DNA from: Proteles cristata cristata | Taxonomy: Eukaryota > Chordata > Mammalia > Carnivora > Hyaenidae | DNA length: 64,000 nt | Assembly (NCBI GenBank): GCA_017311185.1 | Contig: JAESUZ010005179.1 | Span: 248,001-312,000 of the forward strand | Direction: 5' to 3' | Part shown: positions 23,430 to 35,400 of the stretch, piece after piece | Layout of the letters: every line of letters begins with the position of its first letter | Position numbering within the stretch: the stretch's first letter is position 1 | The notes under the pieces: generated by a model | Told to the model about the DNA's origin: nothing | Seen by the model: only the letters and a program-made list of their open reading frames with translations | The model's database searches: none | Program-made: the position numbers and the translations under genes

Positions 23430-24965
23430 GGATGAGGTTGGATTTCTATTTTACACCGCTCACAAAAATTAACTTTAAACACAAGACTTGAAACCATAAA
23501 ACTCCTAGAAGAAAACAGGGGAAAAGCTCCTTGATATTGGTCTGGGCAACAGTTCTTTGGATGACACTGAAAGCACACAAAAAAGCAAAAATCAATAAGT
23601 GGAACTACAACAAACTAAAAAGCTTCTGCGCAACTGAAGAAATAATAAACATGATAAGACAATCTTCAGAATGGGAGAAAATATTTACAAACTCTACATC
23701 TATTGAAAAGTTAATATCTAAATTGTATATACATACATACAGCTACTGAATAACAGATATGTAAACAATAGAAGAACTTAAGAGACTTTCTCCAAAGACA
23801 ACATACAAATAGATAGCAGGTACATGAAAAAGGTGCTCAGCATCATAACCAATACAGAAAAGTAAATCAAAACCATCACAGATATCACCTTGCACCTGTT
23901 AGAATGGCTTCACTATCAAGTGTCGCAGAGGCTATGGAGAAAAGGAAACCCTCACACGCTGTTGGTGGGAATGCAAAATGGTGCCGCCACTATGGAAAGC
24001 AGCATGAAGATTCCTTAAACTTTTTAAAATTAGCACTGCCATATAATCCAGCAATTCCACGTCTGTGCATTTATATTTAAAAAAAAAAAGAAAAGGAAAC
24101 TTTAACTTCAAAAGATATATGCACTCCCCCATGCTCAACACAGCATGATTTACAATAGCCAAGATATAAAAACAATCTAAGGGGCACCTGGGTGGCTTAG
24201 TTGGTTAAGCATCCAACTTCGGCTCAGGTCAGGACCTCACGGTTTGTGAGTTCGAGCCCCGCATCAGGCTCTATGCTGACAGTTCAGAGCCTGGAGCCTG
24301 CTTCAGATTCTGTGTCTCCCTTTCTCTGCCCCTCCCCACTCATGCCCTGTCGCTCTCTCTCAAAAATAAACATTAAAACAAACAAACAAACAATCTAAGC
24401 GCCCAACAGTGGATGAATGCACAAAGCAAGGTGGCACATATATAAAATGGACTATTATTCAGCCATGAGAAAGAAGGAAATCCTGCCATCTGTGACAATA
24501 GGGATAGACTCTGAGGTCATTATAGGCCAAATGAAGTCGGTGAGACAGAGAAAGACAAATACTGTATAATTTCACTTATAGGTGGAATCTAAAAAGGCCA
24601 AACTCAAAGAAATAGCATAGAATGGAGGTTACCAGGGGCTGTAGATGAAGAAAATGAGGAGATGTTGGTCAAAGGGTAAAAACTCCCAGTTAGAAGAGGA
24701 GTTAAGTTCTGGGGAATCTAATGCACAACACAGTCATTATAGTTAACAATGCCATATCATACAGTTGAAAGTTGCTAAGAGAGTAGATGTTAAATGTTCT
24801 CACCACAAAAAAAGTTATGGTAATTTTGTGATGTGATACAGGTATTAACTTAATGCTATAGTGGTAATCATTTTGCAATATATGTGTATCAAATCAATAC
24901 TTATACACCTTCAACTTACACAATGTTATATATCAATTATATTCCAATAAAGCTTGGAAAAAAGA
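23430..24965 (+). mobile_element. Old L1 (ORF2 end and 3'UTR), split by a SINE
   Basis: Sense L1 ORF2: aaactcctagaagaaaacag, ataagtggaactacaacaaa, tgttggtgggaatgcaaaat, tattattcagccatgagaaa; then 3'UTR gttaccaggggctgtagatg and a final aataaagc at about 24950. Frames are broken. Confidence 0.85.
24181..24387 (+). repeat. SINE (SINEC_Fc-like) inside L1
   Basis: Sense copy with gacagttcagagcctggagc and tcaaaaataaacatt. The duplication aaacaatctaa is at 24170-24180 and 24388-24398. It lies inside the older L1. Confidence 0.94.
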
Positions 24966-24969
24966 AAGA

Positions 24970-25948
24970 ATGAAGAATTAAAAGGCAGAAAAGGGACAGA
25001 AAAAGATAAAAGAGCTACATGTGAGGAAATTTAGGACATTACATTAATCCACTGCTATTCTCTTTTGCAAATACTACTGGTTCCTATTAGAAAAGAAACA
25101 TACTCCAAATTGTAATAAAAATGCTTAGTAGAAAAAATCAGTTGTTACTTTTTTTTTTATAAGTTTCAGATTTCTAATTTAGGTGCTATACTTTCTGATT
25201 CAGTTCCAATCAATGAAACCTTCCTGGGGCTTTAGAATTATGGTCCTTACAAGTTAGCAGTTCAGTAAGAAAAGGAATCCTGGATGGTTAAGAAGTTTAT
25301 GTCAGAGATAAAAACAGTAAACTTATTTAGAAGAAACTTTATAAAGCTGAAAACTGAAAAACATTTCATGGAATAAAACCTTGTTCATATTTAGCAATCA
25401 TGAAACTCTCTTTAAAGTCTCTTTTAAACAACTTTGAGACATGTGTTTAGTCTAATTCTTGTGGAACACAGGGGATAGTCTTTAAAAGCCTTATGTTACA
25501 CTAGCAGACCATCTTGGTTAATAGCATTCAAATCAATGTTCTATTTCAGAAGATACAAAAAATTCACATCTCTTTATTAGTCAAGAGTGTCTTGGCATTA
25601 TCTCCTGTATTTTCTTTATGCATAAAAGTAAATAAATTGATGGCCCTAGCATATTCCTTATCTTAAACAACATGAATTGAGACATGCTGAACTACACTTG
25701 CCTATCTCTGCTTCACAAGACAGAGGTGGTTCTAGAATTTGTAGGCAGAACCTCACTTCGGTGCTGGAAGCTGCACTGTTAACAAACTAGATGCAGACAG
25801 AAACGAACCACATAAGGTCACTGCAGCGGTCAGGAAGACGCGCCAGCAGAGCAAACAAAGTCCACTCCCAGCTGCCTGTCGGGGGCCATCGGCTCCGGGC
25901 AACATACCTGCTGGTGGCAAGACTGAACACACAGAAAGGACATCAATT
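24970..25948. other. Intronic sequence, no gene recognised
   Basis: No exon or named repeat was seen. Confidence 0.35.
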
Positions 25949-25963
25949 TCCCCCTCGTTTTCT

Positions 25964-26167
25964 TTTTTTCTTTTTTTAATTTATTTCTAGGAGACAGAGA
26001 GAGAGTGTGAACAGGGGAGGGTCAGAGAGAGAGGAAGTCACAGACTGAAACAGGCTCCAGGCTCTGAGCTGGCAGTCAGCACAGAGCCCGACGCGGGGCT
26101 CGAACCCCCGAACCGCGAGATCATGACCTGAGTGAAAGTCGGACGCTTAACCGACTAAGCCACCCAG
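25964..26167 (-). repeat. SINE, 'ctagaaata' subfamily, reverse
   Basis: Reverse copy from tttctaggagacagagag to aagccacccag. The final gcgcccc of the head is missing. The duplication ccccctcgttttct is at about 25950-25962 and 26173-26186. Confidence 0.92.
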
Positions 26168-26471
26168 AAAATCCCCCTCGTTTTCTAAAGGCCTATTCTT
26201 TCTCATAAAGGAGTGACAGCAACTGACACAAGAAACAGATCTGGGTGTAAAAAGAAACTTGCAAATTCTACTCAAGTCAATTTTAGGCTCCCATTAAATT
26301 CAGAGCTTCTTCTGCCACATAAGAAGATTGTCACTAAGTCAAAGGAGGAATAAGAAATCTGCATGACTTGAGATCAACTATTTTGCCTCTGAAAGCATAT
26401 ATTGGTACAAAGTATACTACATCTTGAACTTTGTGGATCATGACCAACAGTAAGGAATATGGGGGGGGGGG

Positions 26472-26670
26472 GTTAATGTTTATTTTTTGAGAGACATAGA
26501 GAGAAAGAGAGAGCAGGGGAGGGGCAGAAAGAGAGGGAGACAGAATCTGAGGCAGGCTCCAGGCTGAGCTGTCAGCACACAGCCCGATGCAGGGCTCCAG
26601 CCCAGGAGCTGTGACATCACGGCCTGAGCTGAAGTCGGACGCTCAACCAACTGAGCCCCCCAGGAGCCCC
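26472..26670 (-). repeat. SINE (SINEC_Fc-like), reverse, with adjoining poly-G
   Basis: Reverse copy ending ccccccaggagcccc and flanked by aggaatatg. Its left edge abuts a run of 12 G (26461-26472). It interrupts an older degraded repeat (about 26380-26870) that carries atcatgacc motifs on both sides. Confidence 0.85.
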
Positions 26671-26874
26671 AGGAATATGTTTTATATCATGACCCAGTAC
26701 ATACAACACATGCACAATTTACAATAAAAGTTTCATGGAAGTTATCCTTATTACATACAATGAATATAGCGTCTGTTTTATGTCATCTTTTTTAAGACCG
26801 GCTACATACCACAAATTGATTTCATGACCGAGTAATGGGTTAGAACCTTGTTTGAGAAACCATGCTGTGACGCA

Positions 26875-27190
26875 TACGTTTGGTCTGACCTCTGCCTACC
26901 GCTCTAACTGCATTTCACGTTACCCTCTCACAATTCCCACACTGCCAGTGCCCCCACGTCTCCCCACCACCAAATTTCCATTATATTTCCACATTAAACC
27001 CAAGATCAGTTCCTGAAATACGCCAACTGCTTTGCTGCCTCAGGGCCTCTGATCCTGTTGCTAGTGCTGCCTGTACACTTCCCCAAGACCCCTGCACTTC
27101 CTCATTCAGGTCTCAAGATGGAAGTCAATTCCATCTCGAGCGGACTTCACTGACCTCCCAGGTTGTCACACACAACTCCAGCCGGGGCAG
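26875..27190 (+). repeat. L2 LINE, sense
   Basis: L2 landmarks: cctctgcctaccgctctaac, ctgcctcagggcctctgatc, acttcctcattcaggtctca, gacttcactgacctcccagg. Confidence 0.75.
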
Positions 27191-27980
27191 AGGGTGGTGG
27201 AAGCGGTCACCACTCTTAGGGTCGTAGGGAAGTCTAAATGACAGCATGTAAGACAAGCACAAAGAAAACCAGTATTCCAGAAATGTCACTTTCCATTCCC
27301 CTATGCTACTGTTCAGGCCATCCAGTTCTAGCTATAGAAACTCTTCCATTTGCCTAAGGAAGGCCTTTCTGACTCTGAAAAGTGAGGACTCCATCCTCCA
27401 ATATTCCCCAAGTACTTTGTAACCTCTTGGGGCACTTACCACGTTCTTTTCTTTTTTCATTCAGCAAACATCCAAATGCCTAATATGGTCTAAGCAATAG
27501 CAGTGAACAAAATAAAGACTGATCCCTCTCCCGGTTCAGTTTGGTAAAAGCGACAAATTCGTACACAAATAATTTCAACTAAATGTGGTAAGTACAATAA
27601 GAGAGGTATGTACTATGTAAAGTGACAAAAAAGAATAAAAAGTCACCTCTCTTTGAGCAGAGAAGTAACCACCACAGGAGACACCTAACCTGGGTCTGAA
27701 AGGATCCAGAGGAATTGGCCGGCAAACAAGGGAGAAGGGTACCCCGTGTAGGAGGAACCGCATGTGCAAAGTAGAAGGAACACTTACACGCCAGCTTGAA
27801 GTTGCTCAGATGTTTAGTGAAAGATAAGCAGTTAAAAGGAATGTCTAGGGAATGGAGAGACATGAAAGGAGCTACACAGGTAAATGGTAGATGATGGAGG
27901 GCCCTGGATGCCATTCCAGGGACTCTGAAGGTTATACTGTAGGGTGTAGAGAGCCTACAGTTTTAAAAAGGTGACTTCAG

Positions 27981-28199
27981 GGGTGCCTGGGTGGCTCAAT
28001 CACTTAGGGGTCCGACTTCGGCTCAGGTCATGATCTCACGGTTCATGAGTTCGAGCTCCGTTGCGGGCTCTGTGCTGACAGCTCAGAGGCTGGAGCTGCT
28101 TCAGATTCTGTGTCTCCCTGTCCCTCTGCCCCTCCCCTGCTTCTGCTGTGTGTTTGTGTCTCTCTCAAAAATAAACAAACATCAAGAAATTTTTTAAAT
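27981..28199 (+). repeat. SINE (SINEC_Fc-like)
   Basis: Sense copy gggtgcctgggtggctcaat with tctctcaaaaataaac. Flanked by tgacttca on both sides. Confidence 0.92.
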
Positions 28200-28638
28200 A
28201 AAGACATGACTTCAAAGATTTGGGTCTTAGAAAATTCCTTCTTGATACAGAGAAAATAATGGCTTGAAGAACTGCCATTCCATGCTGTTAAAGACATACT
28301 GCAACAGTCCAGGTAACAACTAAGGAGATCTCACACTAAAACAGTGACCACTTGAATACCGGAGGCATAGGGAAGAAAGAAAGGTGAACTTGGTTTCTGG
28401 TTTAGGTTATATATACTGTAGTATGTAATAACTATAATATTATGGTCATATAATTATTAAAACTATATTATAGTGATCTCATTAATTAACTTGAAGGAAA
28501 AAGGGAAACCAGGTTGAATGATAGCAAGTTCAGTTTTGGTCATGGCAAATTTGAGAGGCCTTTGTGATAACCAGGTAGAGGTGTCTAGGAAGCAACTAGA
28601 TTAGGCCGTAGCAGGTAGAAGATGAAAAGTGAAGTTTA

Positions 28639-28833
28639 AAAATTTTTTAATGGTTTTTTTTTTGACAGAGAGCGGGGCAGGGGCAGAGAGAGAGGGAAAC
28701 ACAGAATCTGAAGCGGGCTCCAGGCTCTGAGCTGTCAGTACAGAGCATGATGTGGGGCTGGAACCCACGAACTGTGAGATCATGACCTGAGTGGAAGTTA
28801 GATGCTTAACCAACTGAGCCACCCAGGCGCCCC
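28639..28833 (-). repeat. SINE (SINEC_Fc-like), reverse
   Basis: Reverse copy with tgagccacccaggcgcccc. A perfect 16-bp duplication tgaaaagtgaagttta is at 28623-28638 and 28834-28849. Confidence 0.94.
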
Positions 28834-29210
28834 TGAAAAGTGAAGTTTAGACGTGAATGCTTAGGCATTAGTAAAACTCATATGTGTGGATGAAATCACA
28901 CCAGTAAAATGCATAGACTAAGAACTGAAAATAATTAAGGACTGAGTCCCAGAGAATGGCATGTAAAAAGTAGGCAAGGCCAGTGGGGAAAAAAGGGGGC
29001 ATGAATGTTCGCGAACTTCAGTTATCACAGAAAAGCTAAATAGAACAAGCTTTGAGAAGAAATCACTCAATCTGGCACTTTAGGGCCATTAGAAACTTAG
29101 AATTAAGAGCAACTTCACTGAAACCACTCAGAGGAAGTCAGATAACAGAATACTGACGATGAAAAAGGGGCATTTAAAGCAGGTGAAAATACTATGGCGT
29201 CAAGCAGTTA

Positions 29211-30012
29211 CAGACAGGTAGAGGGGGGATCCGGCAGTAACTGGATAAACTAGCACCGGTGATGCGCTTTCTTGCTTTGTCTCATTTTCTCAAGATGAAT
29301 GACCAGAACACTGGAAAGCAAGAAAAGAAGACAGAGGCTGAAAGCACAGGGTGGGGTGGGGGGAGGAAGGAGAAGCAGAAGGGAGGAAGGGAATGAGAGC
29401 TAGCGGAGAGGTGGACGCAGCACCCTTCACCACCACCTTCTCCAAACTAGAAACGCAAAACCAAATGAGGAGTAAAATATATATCAAGGTGTAGGTCAGG
29501 GGCAGGAGGTAGAGGGAAAGGACTTTCAGTCTCTGGCATCTGCTTAGAAGGGAGGCAAAAGCAGGGGAAGGGACAGGGTGTGGAACGTGAAGTCTGGAAA
29601 GGGCTCTGGGGTGAAGAAGGCTCGCTGAGCAGTGAGGGAGGGAGAAGGGGTGGTGGGAGGGGCTCTGCTGCTAAATTCTTAGACACCCTCCCGACAACAG
29701 TCTTCCTTCCATGCACCAGTGTTCTTTGAAAGATTTGCTAATTAAGTGACTTAACTAAAACCCCGGTGTTCTCAAACAGGTGACTCAATTAAGATTAGCT
29801 ATAGGCTTTTTAGAAATGCAAATGCTAAGCCCCCATTCCTATAGTTTCAGAATTTCTGGGGGTGAAGCTCTCCCAAGAGCTCTTGAGGGGCATTCCTCTT
29901 AAAAAGCACCTACCTAGAGGATAATCACCTGGGCTAGAAGACAGCTGATGCAAATAGAGCCAGGATTCAGTGGCCCTCGGAGGGGGTGTGGAGCAGCGCC
30001 CTGCAGCTAGGG
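29211..30012. other. Purine-rich intronic sequence upstream of the minisatellite
   Basis: A G/A-rich stretch (about 29330-29680) gives long shadow frames on the minus strand with proline- and serine-rich, unconvincing translations. The part 29765-29950 looks like a decayed hAT-type (MER20/MER58-like) repeat. No gene called. Confidence 0.4.
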
Positions 30013-30013
30013 G

Positions 30014-30318
30014 GGTAAACACTGCGAGCCCTAGGGACACTCGGGTCGGTGCTGAGACATCACACTCACACACACACGGTAAACACTGCGAGCCCTAGGG
30101 ACACTCGGGTCGGTGCTCAGACATCACACTCACACATACACACACACACGGTAAACACTGCGAGCCCTAGGGACACTCGGGTCCACGGTAAACACTGCGA
30201 GCCCTAGGGACACTCGGGTCGGTGCTGAGACATCTCACACACGGTAAACACTGCGAGCCCTAGGGATACTCGGGTGGGTGCTGAGACATCACTCACACAC
30301 ACACACACACACACACAC
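30014..30318 (+). repeat. Five-copy minisatellite with (CA)n spacers
   Basis: A core beginning ggtaaacactgcgagcccta starts at 30014, 30078, 30150, 30187 and 30243. The spacings are 64, 72, 37 and 56 bp. The third unit is cut short after actcgggtcca. Units are separated by cacacaca tracts of varying length, and the array ends in a (CA)n run. Core units are nearly identical, which points to recent or ongoing tandem change. Confidence 0.95.
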
Positions 30319-30668
30319 AGCACAATACTCTTAAATGAGGCGCGTTAAGGAGAAGCCGAGAACTTGAAAAATGTAGTAATGAAAAATACATTGACAACGT
30401 CTGTTGAAAATGGTGTCTGCCTCGACCTGAGACCCGGCGCTCACCCCTACGCTCTGTTACGTTACTCTAGGGGCTCGGCGGCACCGAAGTGGAACTCGGG
30501 TGCTGCAAGAAACAGGGAGAGGAAGGACACAGCCCCTGGGAAGCGGGAAACACACTGGGACGAAGGGGGAAGAAACCCGGACGCCTCCGAGCGTCCCTCC
30601 GCCCCAGGCCCGGGGACGCTGCGTGACCAGGCCCGTGGAGCCGTCGCTCCCGCTGGCCCGGCACTCAC

Positions 30669-30840
30669 CATCGCCTCAGGCTCTCGGCGCAGGGACGTAG
30701 GGAGAGCTGCCGCCGGAAGACACCGCCTCGACACCCGCGTCCGTTACTCCGGCAACAGAGCCCCGCCTGCCACCGGAAGTGCGGCCGCCGCCCCGCCCCC
30801 TCGCTACGAGAGGCTGGAGAATTAGAGCCCCGCCCCATTC
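30669..30840 (-). CDS. NME7: NME7 exon 1 (5'UTR plus start codon)
   Basis: On the minus strand the sequence reads gaggcgATG and then directly GTGAGTGCC. The start codon (30671-30669) is therefore the last codon of the exon and intron 1 follows in phase 0; the donor matches consensus well. NME7 is a nucleoside-diphosphate-kinase family protein with an N-terminal DM10 domain, a component of the gamma-tubulin ring complex and of motile-cilium axonemes. Identity rests on position: head to head with BLZF1 as in human 1q24, where the two genes are immediate divergent neighbours. With only one codon visible, the protein itself gives no confirmation. The 5' boundary given here is approximate. Other NME7 exons should lie beyond position 1 of the window. 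Confidence 0.72.
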
Positions 30841-31049
30841 CGCCCGCAGTCCCGCCCATTCAGGGCGCCGCTTGGGGCGAGCGTCATCACCTGGTCTGGT
30901 TGAAGGTGACCCGGAAGTTGTTGTACACAGCCGGCGCTCCAGGTAGTCTATGATTTATTTCTAAGTAGGCATCTATCCGTTTTTCGCTTACCGACGCCTT
31001 AGACCCTGTGTGCTGAGTTCGTCGAGTTTTAAAACACCACAGAGTGTAG

Positions 31050-31259
31050 TCACCTCTCTCTTTTGGAAAACTATTCCGGAAACAAAACCCCTGAGAACAG
31101 GAAGTGACTAATAGTAAGCAGGCAGCTGGAGTTCTGGAAGGTCTGGGCGGGTCGGCTTCCGAATGGAAGGGGAGTGCGCCGAGAAACTGAGCCCGTGACG
31201 CGGAGCCCGACAGCCTGCCAAGTGAAGCCCCCGAAGTCGGAGAGGAGGGACGCTTGGCG
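31050..31259 (+). other. BLZF1: BLZF1 non-coding exon 1 (5' end approximate)
   Basis: The strong donor gcg|gtaagt at 31259/31260 lies in the CpG island on the + strand and is the best candidate for the end of the BLZF1 leader exon. The next exon (from 32336 or 32327) carries the start codon. The 5' end is a guess; the transcription start may lie several hundred bases further left. Confidence 0.6.
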
Positions 31260-31792
31260 GTAAGTCCTAGAGCGGGCTGTGTAACCGAGGGGGTGTTTGG
31301 AGGGCTGCGTGTTTTCGGCCTCGGCGTCGCGAACGCCGAGGGGACGAGCCGGTCGCTTCCGCACCCTCCCTCCCGCCTTGGGCCCTCGAGGCGCCTCCCC
31401 GCGCTCGGGCGGGGGCCATTGGAGCCCTGTGTTCGGGGCAGCAGACGGGGTTGTGACTGTCGGGGAAGGTGGTCACGGGGGACGCTGTTCTCCGAGTGGT
31501 CATTGTCTTGGTGAAACCAGTTTTCATCCTCCTCGTTCGTGTCACTGTACCGGCCCCGTCTTCCTTCTTGAGTTTTCACCGAATCCTGGTCGGTACTGTA
31601 AAGGCCTTGGACACGTTTCTGAAAACATGTATTCCATTTTAATTTTATTACCAAGGAAGTTCAAATAATGCTATGTGTGTTTTTGTTTAGATTAAACATC
31701 TAAACAGAAGTTCCTTCGGGATATATATAATTGGCAAATTAGTATCACTAATGTCCTCTGAGAAAGTAATTAATTTCTTTAAAATTACTGTT

Positions 31793-32010
31793 GGGGTGCT
31801 TGGGTGGCTCAGTAGGTTAGGTGTGGCTTCAGCTCAGGTCATGATCTCCGGGGTCGAGTCGAGACCCGCGTCGGGCTCTGTGCTGACAGCTCAGAGCCTG
31901 GAGCTGCTTCAGATTCTGTGTCCCCCTCTCTCTCTGCCCCTCCCCTACTCGTACTTACTTCCTCTCTCTCTCTCTCCCTCCCTCTCTCCAAAACAAAAAC
32001 ATTAAAAAAA
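31793..32010 (+). repeat. SINE (SINEC_Fc-like) in BLZF1 intron 1
   Basis: Sense copy with a shortened head (box A to box B region reduced), gctctgtgctgacagctcag and a CT-rich tail. Confidence 0.9.
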
Positions 32011-32335
32011 TTTTAATAAAATCATTGTTGTCTTAACAATGATACCAAAGCCCCTACAGTAACTTCACGCAATTTCCTAACTAAAGGCCAAGGCATCTAT
32101 CTGATAGAATGTACTTGGTAGAAACAGTGAAACAAATTTGAAAGTAAACCACCTGTAATTTTTTGAGACCTTCGTTAACCATAATGATGTCACCTGTGGG
32201 AAGGTTTTGACATGCATGTGTACTAAATGCAGAAACAAGTAGAATATTATATCTAAATTACAGGGACTTATTAGTAAACGTCTTTGTATGGTCTTGTTTT
32301 AATTCTTTCAATTTATACATTTTTAGGTTTTTCAG

Positions 32336-32401
32336 TAGAAGATTTGAGGTGCATTTTCATTGGTTAAAAAATGACTACTCTTGAAAGTTTAGAAGCCAAA
32401 G
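32336..32401 (+). CDS. BLZF1: BLZF1 exon 2 (start codon exon)
   Basis: Acceptor gtttttcag|tagaag (an alternative AG ends at 32326). The ATG at 32371 starts residues [10 protein letters not shown]. The exon ends AAAG|gtaagt at 32401, leaving one base of codon 11. The in-frame TAA at 32365 rules out an upstream extension. Confidence 0.93.
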
Positions 32402-35400
32402 GTAAGTGTTCTTTTTTGGATGTAAATTGTTTTTAAAACATGTAATTTATGACCAGAGGATGAAGGAATGCTTGAGCCAGGTAATAAATCTCATAGAGCT
32501 CTTAGGAATCATTTGTGTTTCAGATTTCTTCATGCTTGTTTTGTAACGCAGTGTTTAAATTTCAGTACTCAGGTCTACGACTGAATAGTCACATCATCGG
32601 ATAGTATTCATTACTACTGTCAAACAATTGTTAAACATTTAGTGTGAAAGCAAAGTTTTGCAGCTATGTTTTGTATCCACTAGAAGATTAAGATTTATTT
32701 TTTTTTTAATGTTTTTTTTGTTTATTTCTAGGAGAGAGAGAGAGACAGCGTGAGCAGGGAAGGGTCAGTGAGAGGGAGTCACAGACTGAAACAGGCTCCA
32801 GGCTCTGAGCTGGCAGTCAGCACAGAGCCCGATACGGGGCTCGAACCCACGAACCGCGAGATCATGACCTAAGTGAAAGTCGGACGCTTAACCGACTAAG
32901 CCACCCAGGCGCCCCTAGAAGATTAAGATTTAAATAAACAAGGCAATATAGGTTTTAAAGATTTAAGTAGACAAGCAACTGGAAGGTGTAAAAGACCTTT
33001 TTTGTTGGGTTGTATTGCTTGGGCTGCTGTAACATCCCACCACAAACTGGTTGGCTGAAATAACAGACATTTATCGTCTCACAGTTCTGGAGGCTGGAAG
33101 TCCAATATCAAGGTGCTGGCAGGGCCATGTTCCCTCGGAAGACTCTAGGGAAGGATGTATTCCAGGTCCGTCTCCTAGTTCCTGTGGTTTGCTGGTAGTT
33201 TTGGTATTCCTTAGCTTCTAGATGCATCACCCCGATCTTTGCCTTTATGTATGTGTGCATGGCCTTCTCTCTGTGTGAACGTGCCTGTGTGTCCAGATTC
33301 TTCCTAAGGACATCCACCGTGTTGGATTAGGGGCCCACCCTACTCCAGTATGACCTCATCCTAACTAATTACATCTGTAATACCTTATTCGAAATAAGGT
33401 CACACTCCGAGGTAAGGACTTCAACATGTGAATATTTGGGGGAAGGGGACACAGTTCAGCTCGTAACACTTGCTAAATACAGCAGTTACTTTTTAGTCCT
33501 GCTTCAGCTCTGCTTTGCTTGTCCTCTGTAGCTACTGATCATTCCCACCTTTTGAAATACTTTCTTTCCTTGACTTTTGTGATATCACTTTTGTTTTCAG
33601 CCTACTCTTTAGCCCTTCACAATTCAACACAATAGCCACATGTGGCTATTTGAGTTTGTTAATATTTTTAAAAATTAAAAATTCAGGGGATGCCTGTATG
33701 GCTCAGTCGGTTAAAGCATCCAACTCTTGGTCTCAGGTCAGGTCTTGATCTCAGGGTCGTGAGTTCAAGCCCCATATTGGGCTCCACAGTGGGCATCAAG
33801 CTTACTTAAAAAAATAAGTCAAGGGCACCTGGGTGACTCAGTCAGTTAGACGTCCGACTTCGGCTCAGGTCATGATCTCGCGGTCCATGGGTTCAAGCCC
33901 CGCATCGGGCTCTGTGCTGACAGCTCAGAGCCTGGAGCTGCTTCAGAGTCTGTGTCTCCCCCTCTCCTGACCCTCCCCAGCTCGTGCTTTCTCTCTGTCT
34001 CAAAAATAAATAAACGTTAAAAAAAATGTTTTTTAATAAGTAAAAAAAAAAAAATGAGTTCCTCAGTCACCCTAGTCACATTGCTCACTAGCCACATGCG
34101 GTTAGCAGCTATTGCATTAAAAAGTATAGATAAAGAATGTTGCCATCACTGCAGAAAGTTCTGTTGGGCACCACTGCTCTAGCTATATTTTCTGTTTCTT
34201 TTTCATCCTCCTCCTCTTCTGGTTTCTCCTTTAAACATTAACGTGTTTCAGGCCTTTCTCTCCTGCTCTCAGGGCTTCAGTTATTACTTGTAAGAACAAC
34301 TTCCAAATCTGTCTATAGCCTAGATCTCTCCCTTGTGCTTCAGACCCGTATGGCCTTCTGACCATCTTCAGACAGGCATTGGTAACAGTCTTAGCATGTC
34401 CCAAAGTGAACACCTCCTGACTCAGGTTATTATTCTTGGACAGAGTGAGTTCCGGAGGTTGTGGCTTATCCCATTCTCTCAACGGGAAACTATCTTCCAG
34501 AAGCCAGCTTTGCAGTAAACTGACCTCCAACAGCAAACCCTTTAAAAGGGATTCAAACATGTTTAGGAAGCAAGGAAGATCATGCCAGTAAATATTTAAG
34601 TGAATTTACTCAGCTGTGTAAACAGCGTTTCAGAGTTACTAGAAAGCATTAAAATAAGCATAAGTAGAATAAACAAAACAGAGAATATAATGAAAGTAAT
34701 GATGTATAGAGCAATCAAATGGTAACTAAGATGAAAGTCATTAGCATGGTGTATGGCAAAAAGTAAAACCTGAATGTAATACTATCATTAGAGATTAGAA
34801 GTTAGTTATTGCAAGGCCTCTGTGAAAGTAAATTATTTTTTATTTGTTTTTACCTGTCTGTATTGAGCATTAGAGTTACAAAGCTTTTTCACATACATTG
34901 TTTCTTTTTTTAATTTTTTTTAATGTTTTTTTTTTATTTCTGAGAGAGACAAAGTGAGCAGGGGAGGGTCAGAGAGAGAGGGAGACACAGAATCCGAAAC
35001 AGGCTCCAGGCTCTGAGCTGTCAGCACAGAGCCCGAGGTGAGACTCGAAACCATGAACCGTGAGATCATGACCTGAGCCGCAGTCGGACCCTTGACTGAC
35101 TGAGCCACGCCGGGGGCCCCTCACCTACACTGTTTCATTTGATCTTCATTTTACCTTCATTTTACAAGGTAACACATACTTCAGCTGTAACAGAATTCAG
35201 CTGCTGTCCCTATTCCTACTTAATGAAATGTTAACTGGTGTTAGTGAACAAAAGTTACTTGTATGCATGGCCTAGAAACAGATGCATTTACCGGAGTTGA
35301 CATTTGTCAGTTGTCTGTACTTCCTGTAACTGCCTCACAAGAGAAGCAACATCAGTTTATAGAGTCAGAACTTCCTCTCCATGGATGTTGGAGCCATATT

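Larger units (their letters stand above)
27440..29210 (-). repeat. Long L2 LINE, reverse, with two SINE insertions
   Basis: Antisense L2 from its 3' tip inward: tcattcagcaaacatccaaa, cagtgaacaaaataaagact, accgcatgtgcaaagtagaa, tggagggccctggatgccat, gttcagttttggtcatggca, aggactgagtcccagagaat. SINEs at 27981-28199 and 28639-28833 split it. Confidence 0.7.
30420..31480. promoter_or_regulatory. NME7-BLZF1 bidirectional CpG-island promoter
   Basis: A CpG-dense island covers both divergent first exons. Visible sites are GC boxes (ccccgcccc at about 30791-30799 and 30829-30837, cccgccc at 30851-30857) and ETS-type CCGGAAG at 30713-30719, 30773-30780 and 30911-30917, plus aggaagtgac at about 31099-31108. 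A TGACG half-site (as cgtcat) lies at about 30882. I saw no convincing TATA box, which is usual for such promoters. Transcription starts probably lie between about 30750 and 31150 but cannot be fixed by reading. Confidence 0.85.
33622..34182 (+). mobile_element. MER5A-like hAT element, split by two SINEs
   Basis: Left part caatagccacatgtggctat, then aaaattaaaaattca; right part gagttcctcagtcaccctag, agccacatgcggttagcagc, then gcagaaagttctgttgggca. The two halves flank the tandem SINE pair. Confidence 0.82.

Noticed and set aside
30014..30318. Repeat-spacer pattern resembling a CRISPR array
   Set aside because: The spacers are CA-rich microsatellite of unequal length in a mammalian genome, so this is a minisatellite.
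1..30660. NME7 exon 2 and later exons
   Set aside because: I looked on the minus strand for a coding exon that would follow the phase-0 start codon and found none. They probably lie beyond the window start.
30887..31654. 255-codon minus-strand open frame across the promoter
   Set aside because: It lies antisense to BLZF1 exon 1 in a CpG island where stops are rare. It has arginine/proline-rich translation and no family similarity, and it crosses the BLZF1 donor region.
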